Shown here piece by piece: positions 55,817 through 64,000 of a stretch of 64,000 nucleotides of DNA (the first letter of the stretch is position 1; each line of letters begins with the position of its first letter). This DNA comes from Sarocladium kiliense (Eukaryota; Ascomycota; Sordariomycetes; Hypocreales; Sarocladiaceae), in assembly GCA_030734395.1 (NCBI GenBank), contig JAUZTG010000029.1, forward strand, positions 3,348,001 through 3,412,000, written 5' to 3'. Both the position numbers and the translations under genes were made by a program. The notes beneath the pieces are model-generated. The model ran no database searches, was not told the origin of the DNA, and worked only from the letters and a program-made list of their open reading frames with translations.

Positions 55817-56931
55817 TCAAGTTGCAGCTTCGAATGCTTTCTTGTTGACGGGCGTCAGTGGCTCGCCAGCAAAGCCTCCGTCCGGCCCAACAACAGCAAG
55901 AATGTTCTTCATGGCGTTCAACTCGAAGTTGATCCTCGTCTCCACCGCCCCTCCTCCATTGTGAGTAGTCAAAGTCACATTGTCCATCTTAGCCAAGACA
56001 GGCGACACCTGAGGCTCGTGATAGTGCACGTCAAGACCTGCCGCCGAGAGCTTCCCGCTCTCCAGAGCCTTTATGAGAGGCTCCTCCTCGACGACTTCGC
56101 CTCGAGCGGTGTTGACCAGTCGAGCACCGTCTTTCATGTATGATAGTGTTTCGGCATTGATGAGGTGTTTGGTGTGAGGGTTCAGAGGGGTGTGTAATGA
56201 CACGCAATCCGCGATCTGAAGAAGGCTCTTCAACGCGTCGTGATATGTCACATTAAGGCGCGCTTCCTCCTCGGCACTTTGCCGAATGACATCGTAGTAA
56301 TGAACAGTCATACCAATAGCCTGCGCCTTGAGAGCTAGCTTCTTGGAGATATTGCCCAAACCGACGATTCCCAGGATATGACCGCCAGGGTTGCGCGAGA
56401 TATGGCCTATAACCTTATGGGTCGCTGTGAAGATGGCTGGATCAGCCGTGCTTGCGGCCCGAGTCTGGCGGATGAAGTTACGGAAGACAGAGAGAATCAT
56501 CCAAAGAGCCGTATCCGACACAGCGTCATCCGACGCGCCTGCACCGTTGGCGTAGTAGATCTTTCGGCGTCCGAGAGCATCGACATCAGCCCAGTTGAAG
56601 CCAGCGCCAGCAGATGCAAAGATGCGCACGGAGTCTGGGAGGTATCCAATGAGCTCATCATCCCATTGGCCCATCTCACCCCCGGTCTGGAAATGAGGCC
56701 TGAAGATGGCCGAGAAGTCGCCAAATCTGGATTCTGTATGAGCTTCAGGCGTGATCCTCATGAGTACAGCAGCTTAGGTACTCACCTCTTGCTCTTCAAC
56801 GCCTCAATGAATTGCTCCCGCGTCTCTGTGTCATTCCTCACCACGTCAAAACGTTGCAGAAACTCATTGTTGTAGAAGTCATGGTTGTATTTGATGGCAT
56901 CGCCGAGATGGAGGACGATTGGTTTAGACAT
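55817..56931 (-). CDS. D-2-hydroxyacid dehydrogenase (NAD(P)-dependent, glyoxylate-reductase-like)
   Basis: This enzyme interconverts a 2-oxo acid and its D-2-hydroxy acid using NAD(P)H. There are two exons, 56931-56786 and 56726-55817, giving 351 residues. Several AGs could serve as acceptor, but only the one before ATTTGG gives the family-like join ALKSKR-FGDFSAIFRP in frame. The Rossmann motif GIVGLGNIS at about 168-176 has Ser where the third Gly of GxGxxG usually is. The catalytic residues are Arg257 (VNTARGEVV), Glu286 (HYHEP) and His304 (TTHNGGG), with the same Arg-Glu spacing as phosphoglycerate dehydrogenase. No targeting signal is seen. It shares a divergent promoter with the CmcJ-like gene. 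Confidence 0.93.
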
Positions 56932-57670
56932 GGTTGCGTGAAGATGCGACCTGTTACCGTTTGCTGGATTTCTGTTGAGACCGCTGAACTACGACCAATT
57001 TCTGATGAGAAGCCATATTGTAGTAGATTATCTTTCCCATCGGATTACCTCCATCTCCAGCCTACGGGCCACTGTCCGATGCGTGGGGTAATGCTAAGCG
57101 GCCTTCTCTCCGGGGTCCCCGCAGTCGGCGGCCTTTGAGCCACCTACTTCTGACTATGAAGGAAGCCATCCGTGTCTGTTTGAAAGGGTGAAATTGGGAA
57201 CTTCGTTCCCTTCAAATTTTCAGCCTACAATAATATCGACACTTGGTATAGGCTTCGCTGACTCGGGGTGTGGTTGCATAGTTGTTGCATGGCTCACAAG
57301 GGGCACCACCACAGCAATTATGTCAGACGAGCGATCAGAATAGCGACTAGATTGACGACCGGAATACCGATCGTGATGATAATCGGATTCATAATCATCT
57401 TTCGTGTGGCGAGTGTGTTCCGTAACGTTTCTACTGTATTTCAAATCAGCACGCCCTATGGTTGATCATTCTATGATGGCAGCAGATGGCGTGATTGAGG
57501 GGAAGCTGACCCCGTTGCTCAACTATAAACGTCACAAGATGCTTGTCGTCAGCATGCTTCTGATAGTTGGGACATCTTTTGTATAATCGAGACTTCGCCA
57601 ACGACCAAGCAAAGAGTAACTCTGTATTATAACATTTCCCATATCATCCGTGTGCGGCACTCAGTAAACC
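56932..57670. promoter_or_regulatory. Shared divergent promoter of the hydroxyacid dehydrogenase and CmcJ-like genes
   Basis: 739 bp separate two start codons pointing away from each other. At 57367-57386 CCGAT and ATCGG form an inverted repeat with a 10-nt spacer, an everted CCG/CGG arrangement that some Zn2Cys6 dimers bind. An ATTATAAC stretch lies at about 57627-57634, near the plus-strand start. Binding is not shown by the sequence alone. Confidence 0.4.
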
Positions 57671-58701
57671 ATGGCGACTGTGGGCGTGGCCTCCTCTCCA
57701 GCACCGACTACCTTTCTTCCCCAGGACGTTGTAGGTACGAATATCGCTACAGCTTCAAAGGGTAGCGATGTGGAAACAGAACTGAAGTACTACAAGCCGA
57801 ACGAGGACGGTTCGCCGCCACACCCAACATATGTAGATAGACCAGAAACCTACGACCGCCCCTTCGAGGCACACAAGGTCTTGGTGCACGATGCGCGCGG
57901 AAACGAAGACAAATTCACCTTGGATATCAATGGCTTCCAGTTCCACAAACATACTGCGCAAGAGAAAGAGTTCCTCGACGATGATGAGATCAAAGATGGC
58001 TACTACAAGGAGACAGAACAGTTACTGAAGGACGTGTGAGTGAACAGCTTATCCGTTTGCATGCGAAAGGTGACTGACGCCACGGGAACAGCACTGGAGC
58101 TTCTCGCATCTTTATATTTGACCACACGATCCGTCGTCAATCTCCTGACGCCGAAGACTCCGGTCGCCCTCGTAATGCAGCTGCCCGCGGCCCCGTACAA
58201 CGAGTTCACATCGATCAGTCCTACAAAGCGGCACTGTCGCGGGTGCCACACCATTTGCCTGAGGAGGCAGATAAGCTACTTCAAGGACGCGTGCAGATTA
58301 TCAATGTCTGGCGTCCGATCAAGACTGTTCAGCGCGACCCTCTTGCTGTAGCTCAAGCGAACAGCGTCAGCGATGACAGCTTGGTTGTCACGGAGCTGAT
58401 CTACCCTAATCGTAGGGGAGAGACGTATGCTGTCAAGCACGACCCTAAGCATCAGTAAGTTCTTGACTTCACGTCTAAATCGTGCATTGAACTTTGCCTA
58501 ATTGGTTCCAGGTGGTATTACAAGTCGAAGCTTTCACCAGACGAGGTGATTCTCATCAAATGCTTCGACTCGAAGAAGGATGGTCGAGCGAGGCGTGTGC
58601 CACATACTGCTTTCCATGTGCCCGGCACTGAAAATGCTGAGAGTCGAGAGAGCATCGAGGTGCGGGCTTTGGTGTTCCACGAGAACGACACCTTGGAGTA
58701 A
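57671..58701 (+). CDS. CmcJ/AsaB-like putative hydroxylase/desaturase (GA4-desaturase family)
   Basis: There are three exons: 57671-58035, 58092-58454 and 58512-58701, giving 305 residues. Landmarks of the fungal CmcJ/AsaB family are present: an N-terminal LKYYKPNEDG, FTLDINGFQFHKH at about 86-98, a His-x-Asp pair at 161-163 (RVHIDQS), NVWRPIKTVQRDPLA, and a C-terminal SRESIEVRALVFHEN. The His-x-Asp could be part of an iron-binding site, as in related oxygenases, though the family is poorly characterised. Members occur in secondary-metabolite clusters (AsaB in the aspergillic acid cluster) and next to other oxidoreductases. No signal peptide or span is seen. Substrate unknown. Confidence 0.9.
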
Positions 58702-59321
58702 AGATGGCCATACGGTATACACTGATCATAGCGAGGGGGGGGCGGGGGGGGGGGGGGTGTGTGTGTGCGACTATGGAAGCAAGCTGTCCAGAATGAGATA
58801 AACAGTTGAGCTTGCACGCTATGTAATTGGCCCAGGGCACATGTAAACAGGGTATTGTTTCGATAGTCAATATGATGGATTGATGATTGATGCCGATCCC
58901 ATTGTTAACACGCCTGTCGCCCTGGATTACAAGAAGAGCTGCGTCAAACCATACTATTAGATTTCCGTTAGCATCCATCAACTCTTTCTGTAAGCTTAGG
59001 TCTTGGCATCTAGCAGCTTGCATCTCGAAATTGCTACCCGGCCCCGGTTCCTCACAGATATGCCAAGCTGTCTTCCATGCAACTGTCGCGTAAACTGGGT
59101 CGTATATGGCGAATTGTTCTTTGAATCCTCTCTGCGCGCTTAGAGCGTTGTAACTATAGCGGAGCATCATCACGCAATACAACTTATTGCAGAAACACCT
59201 TCCTCATCTAGAACAGGCGCCTGGGTATATAATTGAGAGCAAGCCACACGATCTCGTGCTAAGTTTAAGCTTAATCCAAGGCGTCTCACGAGGCTCACGG
59301 TCATTTACTTAGTCTTGCACA
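58702..59321. other. Intergenic region with homopolymer tract, then M14 promoter
   Basis: The left part carries the poly-G/TG repeat. The right part is the promoter of the M14 gene, with TATATAA at 59226-59232, 90 bp before its start codon. A minus-strand frame of about 200 codons across 58556-59182 is antisense to the CmcJ-like exon and the repeat, and is not credited. Confidence 0.6.
58735..58767 (+). repeat. Poly-G and (TG)n simple repeat
   Basis: G8, C, then G14, followed by about five TG units, beginning 34 bp after the stop codon of the CmcJ-like gene. Such tracts are length-unstable and error-prone in sequencing. The exact count should be treated with caution. Confidence 0.9.
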
Positions 59322-60989
59322 ATGCGCCTCCGATCGGTTGGTCTTGTTTGTGTGGCATACGCTCAGGTCCTTTGGGCTGCCCGCTATGCGGACAACAGGC
59401 GACCTGCGATCAAGGATAGCCCCCAGGTGGCGGCAAACTTTCCCGATGTCAAAGATATCAAGCTCTTGGCTCCTGCGTTTCTCGATCCAGATACAGTGCC
59501 TGCAGGCTTTGCGGAGAACCAGGAGGGTCCGACTGACCAAGACACCTTGGGTATGTGGCATCACCGTTCATCGGAAGGCGAGTACTAACAGTCGCAAAAA
59601 GAGGCCTTCCTCCAGAGGCTTTCGAAGCAACATAAGTGGATTCACTACAGGAATCCAAAGATAAAATCCGAGGAAGGCCGTTCGCTTCCCTATGCCTACT
59701 TGACAAGCGACAGGGTACGAGGCAAAGATGGCTTCAATAAGCACCGTAATGGAAAGCTACGCATCTGGCTGCAAGGAGGCGTACACGGCGACGAGCCAGC
59801 TGGTGATCAAGGGCTACTTGCACTCCTAGGGAAGCTGGGCTCAGACTCTCGTTGGGCTCGATCCGTGCTGGATAAAGCCGACATCGTCGTGCTGCCTCGC
59901 TATAACCCTGATGGCGTCGAATACTTTCAACGAGCGTTTGCCACGAACTTCGACCCCAACCGGGATCATGCCATCTTACGCCTGAAGCAAACCCAGGATA
60001 TCAAGCAGCTCCTCAATGACTTCGACCCTCACATCTTCGTTGACGCCCACGAGTACACTGCCAACTCGCCTCTGGGAGCGAACAGGCAGTGGATTAAAGC
60101 GCAGGACGTCCAAGTGTCAGGTGTGAAGAACCCCAATATTCACCAAAATATTCGCAAGCTGCAAGAGGGTCTCTTCATCAACTCGATTTATTCTACGATT
60201 GAGCAGCGTGGTCTGCGGACCAGTCCATATTTCGTGGCCTCTTCCGGCACCGATACGCTGATTCTTCAAGAGAACAGCTCAATCAGCCACGCGGGTCACA
60301 ATTCCGCCGGACTGGGTCAGAGACTGTCCTTTCTGACAGAGACACGGGGCATCCGCCTGGGCGACCAACATTTCCAACGTCGAGTTGCCGCAGGACTCAT
60401 TGCCGTGGAGTCAATTGTTCAGACCGCTGTGGACAATGCAGATCTCGTATACAGGACAGTTGAAGATGGGCGGAAAGAGTTCCTTAAGGGTGGAGGAGAG
60501 ATCATTGTTCTCGACAAGTCACGACCTCACAATACGACCTGGGAATTCATCAATGCCAATAGCGGCGCGCTTGTGGATGTCCCCGTGGTGTTCAACAACA
60601 ACACACCTTCCGAGACCGTCCTCAGTAGAGAGCGCCCTCAAGCATACGTCTTTTCCAAGGCATGGGGAGATGTAGCTGAGCGTCTGAGAACCCTGGGTGT
60701 CGAAGTGGAGGTGCTCAAGAAAGACTTCGAGGGAGATGTTGGAACGCTCACAGTGACGAAGGCGACACTGGGTACTGCGAAATCTCACGGTGTAGTCCAG
60801 ACGGCGGTTGAGACTAATTCCGGGTCGCGTAGGGTCACGATACCAGCTGGAGGGTTTCGCGTGGACACTCGACAAAAGAACGGGCTGTATGCGCTGGTGA
60901 CGCTGGAGCCGGAGAACACAGCTTCTTTCGTGACCTACAACATTATTCCATTGGAGGTGGGGGATGAGTACCCTGTCTTTAGAATCTGA
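59322..60989 (+). CDS. Secreted M14-family zinc carboxypeptidase-like protein
   Basis: There are two exons, 59322-59550 and 59602-60989, giving 538 residues. The intron contains a TACTAAC branch site. Residues 1-19 form a signal peptide (MRLRSVGLVCVAYAQVLWA). The M14 zinc ligands are His138 and Glu141 in GGVHGDEPAGD and His226 in FVDAHEY. RYNPDGVEYFQ at about 176-186 matches the substrate-binding NPDG motif, and the catalytic Glu is probably in FLTETRGI. A C-terminal region of about 200 residues, rich in beta-like segments, follows the peptidase domain. It differs clearly from the classical carboxypeptidase A downstream. Likely secreted, removing C-terminal residues or amidated groups, with specificity unknown. 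Confidence 0.9.
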
Positions 60990-61843
60990 TCAGCTTTAGG
61001 TCTGAGATACATGATTTGTCTTAGAGTTTTATTTGACCCAGGATTCTGCCCGGCATCTACCTCCTTGCTATGTTACCAAGTATCTTGCCTAGTATTCTAC
61101 ATGCTATTCTACCTGACAACTTACCTGTCAATTAAGCTTACTTTTTGCCGCTAGAGGGCCTTCTGAATTTACTTCTAAAGCAGCGGTGGAGGGTTGTGGT
61201 CAATGACTAAGGGTCTAAACGGCAGCCAGTAGTGTTGTGGGTGGCAATCACTTACACAGCATTTAGCCGCCAACTGAGGTCTTCACTTTCGGTTGCAAGC
61301 AAGGAACCTTTGACATTGTTGTGTCATTCACAATGATTTTGATATGTAAGTCTAGAAATGCCATGTCTTGATTTCAATCGCCCTTCCCGATGCAGGACCC
61401 TGGGGACCCTGGACTTTTGAGCTTGCAATCGCCAAGCCATGATCGACATGAGCTCTGCCACTTTTCGCCCTGTCATCATGTTCGCGCCATCGATGCTGGC
61501 AATGGCGATGGGCATGATACTAACATAGAAGAAGAAGGTGGGTTCTCGTTTCCGGGAGCCATTGTCATCATCCGATCGGCCGTCTACCGCAATTAGGAAG
61601 CTGGCATTGCACAGGGCGAAATGTTTTCCGTATAATTCGTACCCAACGCAACAATGAGAGCATGGCGCAAACCTTGTGGGACCTCTGTTTGGTGACGATG
61701 GCGACATGCGATCTCGGCGTGGCGGTTGAGTTGAAGGCATATATAATCACCCCTGATTGCGATCGAGTTAGCTGGGGATAGTGCAGTGTGCGACAGAGTT
61801 CTTCTTTCGTCCATCTTTGCAGATACTCGCCTAGCATTTCGAC
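60990..61843. other. Intergenic region and promoter of the carboxypeptidase A gene
   Basis: 854 bp between two same-strand genes. An ATATATAAT box lies at 61739-61747, 97 bp before the start codon. No other feature is supported. Confidence 0.6.
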
Positions 61844-63286
61844 ATGAAGCTCAATTCACTGGCGACGTTGGCATTGTTTGCCGCCTCGGTGGCTGCGGTG
61901 CCGCAAAGTAAGCCCAAGTCTTACAAGGGCTACACGGTCTTCCGTGTCAACACTCACGGCAAAACGGAGACCGTGGAGGCGCAACTCGCAGACATTGAGC
62001 ACGACGAATGGGACTCTGGTCCATCTCATATTGACCTGCTTATCGGACCTGATGAGTTGAAGGCCTTTGAGGAGCTTGGGCTCGAGTCCCGTGTCATGCA
62101 CAAGGACCTGGCTGACTCCATCTCTGTCGAGAACGCCACCCCTGCAAAGAAGTACAAGCGCCAGGTTGATGACCTGTCATGGTACGACTCGTATCACAAC
62201 TACGAGGATCACATCCAGTACTTCAATGATCTCCAACGAGCGTTCCCTAACAACTCCAAGATCGTCTCGTCTGGTCGGTCGAACCAGGGCAGAAACATCT
62301 TTGGTCTTCATGTGTATGGCAACGATGGCCCAGGCAAGCCGGCAGTCCTTTACCACGGTACCGTGCATGCGCGCGAGTGGATTACTGCGCCTGTAAGTTC
62401 TACACGAGCATGCATCATCGTATGTACAGACCTATCATGCTTACTTACGTACCTGACTAGACTGTCGAATACATCACGTTGCAACTCCTGCAGGGCAACG
62501 GCAAGGGCGACGCGACCGTTCAAGGCTTTCTCAACAAGTATGATTTCTTCATCTTCCCAATCGTGAACCCTGACGGTAAGTTTTCTCTTCCAAGCCCGTG
62601 ACAAAATAGTTACTGATGGGCATGTAGGCTTCTTGTACAGCCAAACGACCGATCGCATGTGGCGCAAGAACCGTCAAGCGCCTCCTTCGGGATCCACATG
62701 CTACGGCGTCGACATCAACCGCAACTGGGAGTTTGGCTGGGATGCAACCCCTCGCGGCCACTCGACTAATCCCTGTGCTGCTGCATACCGCGGCCAGAAG
62801 CCCTCAGACACACCCGAGAACCAAGGCCTCGACCAGTTCGTCCGCAAGCTGCGTGACGACGTCGGCATCAAGCTGTACATCGACTGGCACAGCTACGGCC
62901 AGTACATCCTGTCGCCTTTCGGCTACAAGGAGACTCTGTATGCGCCCGAGCTGGGCAAGTGGACCAAGGCTGCGACTCTTGTGAGCGAGGAGATTCGGGA
63001 TGTCTCGGTCCGTGGTGTGACTTACACGTATGGACCGAGCGGTGCGGCTCTGTATCCCACAACTGGTGCTGCTCCAGACCATGTGTACAGCATTGGCCGT
63101 GCGGAGTTCTCCTACACGATTGAGCTTTCGGACACGGGCGAGTATGGCTTCATCCTGCCCCCGTCGCTCATCCGCGATGTTGCGGAGGAGCAGTGGATTG
63201 GACAGAAGGTTCTGTACGGGCTCCTCGATGAGGAGTTCTTTGATGGAGTTGGACCAGCGATGTATCAGCGCAAGTCGTCTGAGTAG
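61844..63286 (+). CDS. Secreted carboxypeptidase A (M14A) with propeptide
   Basis: This is a zinc metallocarboxypeptidase releasing C-terminal, mostly hydrophobic, residues outside the cell. There are three exons: 61844-62392, 62461-62575 and 62628-63286, giving 440 residues. The signal peptide is MKLNSLATLALFAASVAAV. A propeptide runs to the dibasic site Lys105-Arg106 (KKYKRQVDD), a likely Kex2-type cleavage point. Zinc ligands are His175 and Glu178 (HGTVHAREW) and His309 (YIDWHSYGQ). FPIVNPDGFLYS, with the NPDG split by intron 2, and VDINRNWEFGW bind substrate. The general base is Glu387 in SYTIELSDTGEYGF. Length and layout are normal for fungal M14A zymogens. Confidence 0.96.
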
Positions 63287-63724
63287 TGCAGTCGTTGCCA
63301 ATACAGAGAATTCAGTCCAGCGCAATATAGACCAAATAACAAGCAACCATGTACTCTCCCTCCAAGACCGATGAAGCAGGATAGTTCTCCCTAGAACATG
63401 TCTCTTTACTTACCACTCTACACGCTATTCTGCTTGCTATCTGGTTACCAATTAACAACAACATCCACCTAAGGAGTTGTCACCTAAGTAGATACCCTGG
63501 GGAAGAAGACAGCCGTTGGACTGGGTGATGAGCTAGCTCACCCCAGATCGTCCGGATCGGCGAAAGCACCGACACCTCGGCTATACCGCCGATGTCGCTC
63601 CCTCGTTCCCTTGCTCCCTCGCACCTCTTCTCTACACACTCGCAACTTCCGCCGTGATGATTCGCATCAACTGAAGCGAAACATTCACGTCTCCATCCGG
63701 CGACTCGCCGCCCCCCCCCAGAAA
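63287..63724. other. Intergenic region before the last Zn2Cys6 gene
   Basis: 438 bp containing the carboxypeptidase 3' UTR and a CT-rich leader (about 63590-63720) for the gene at 63725. Nothing else is supported. Confidence 0.6.
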
Positions 63725-64000
63725 ATGCGACCCAACAAACGTGCCAGGATTCAGGATGAGAGCACCGGCTCCGATGGAGTCACGATGCGTAACGATGTGG
63801 CGGCGAAGCCCCGACTGACACGGGCTTGTAAGTAACACCACGTCTAATTAGATACTATCTGCGAACCCAAAAGTCCTGACTTCACTGTTGTGGTTTGATC
63901 GGCGCAGGCGCGGAGTGTAAACGGCACAAGATCAAATGCTATGTACAGCCGGGGGAGGACTCGTGCAACAAGTGCATCAAGAGCGGCATCTCGTGCGAGC
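63725..64000 (+). CDS. Zn2Cys6 transcription factor, N-terminal part (runs off the right edge)
   Basis: The first exon is 63725-63827 and the second runs from 63908 past the window end. The joined frame gives the binuclear zinc cluster C35-x2-C38-x6-C45-x8-C54-x2-C57-x6-C64, with TRACAECKRHKIKC. The intron falls inside the codon of the first zinc Cys. The 34-residue leader is basic (MRPNKRARIQDE). Only the DNA-binding domain is visible, so the regulatory domain and targets cannot be judged. It lies head-to-tail after the carboxypeptidase gene. An in-frame non-ATG extension upstream was ignored. Confidence 0.9.

Noticed and set aside
58556..59182. 208-codon minus-strand ORF
   Set aside because: Antisense to the last CmcJ-like exon and across the poly-C side of the simple repeat, which removes stops.
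1..64000. Transposons, 5S rRNA, CRISPR arrays, viral insertions
   Set aside because: I looked for transposase, reverse transcriptase and capsid motifs, terminal repeats, 5S rRNA landmarks and regular spaced repeats, and found none.

Overview
The window is chromosomal DNA from a filamentous ascomycete (Pezizomycotina). The evidence is many short spliceosomal introns (about 50-150 nt, GT-AG with CTAAC/CTAAT-like branch sites), CT-rich leaders in front of start codons, a White Collar-2 photoreceptor partner, two Zn2Cys6 regulators, a UPF0658 Golgi protein and an STB6-like protein. The mix fits Dothideomycetes, but that is inference and I cannot name a species. I found one nuclear tRNA and no rRNA, CRISPR array, prophage or recognisable transposon.

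Left part (1-35 kb) is a housekeeping block: the 5' part of RAD50 (minus) diverging from wc-2 (plus); a small hydrophilic protein gene; an amidase-signature hydrolase with a 17-bp exon; a UPF0658 Golgi membrane protein; RMD5/GID2, the RING subunit of the GID/CTLH ubiquitin ligase; tRNA-Gln(CUG); an STB6-like protein; TIM10; adenine phosphoribosyltransferase; an EDEM/Mnl1-type GH47 protein with a PA domain; and an unrecognised, probably DNA-binding protein with a SANT-like region. Exon models were rebuilt by hand from splice signals and family motifs, and every model closes in frame.

Middle part (35.3-44.6 kb) is a 9.3-kb interval with no gene I can support. It holds a TATAAAA box followed by no convincing ORF, two orphan ORFs of about 180 codons, and scattered near-palindromic TACGGAGTAC-type motifs. 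A smaller gene-poor interval lies at 29.6-33.5 kb.

Right part (44.6-64 kb) is metabolic and accessory in character: a Zn2Cys6 regulator whose zinc-cluster exon ends at a GC-AG intron; an aldehyde dehydrogenase; an EthD-domain protein; an MFS sugar transporter with possible CreA sites; a D-2-hydroxyacid dehydrogenase sharing a 739-bp divergent promoter with a CmcJ/AsaB-like putative oxygenase; two unrelated secreted M14 metallocarboxypeptidases in tandem; and the 5' end of a second Zn2Cys6 regulator. Transporter, two oxidoreductases, EthD protein, putative oxygenase and regulators side by side suggest a small catabolic or secondary-metabolite cluster. That is inference from layout. Each family is known, and I see no proof of a wholly new system.
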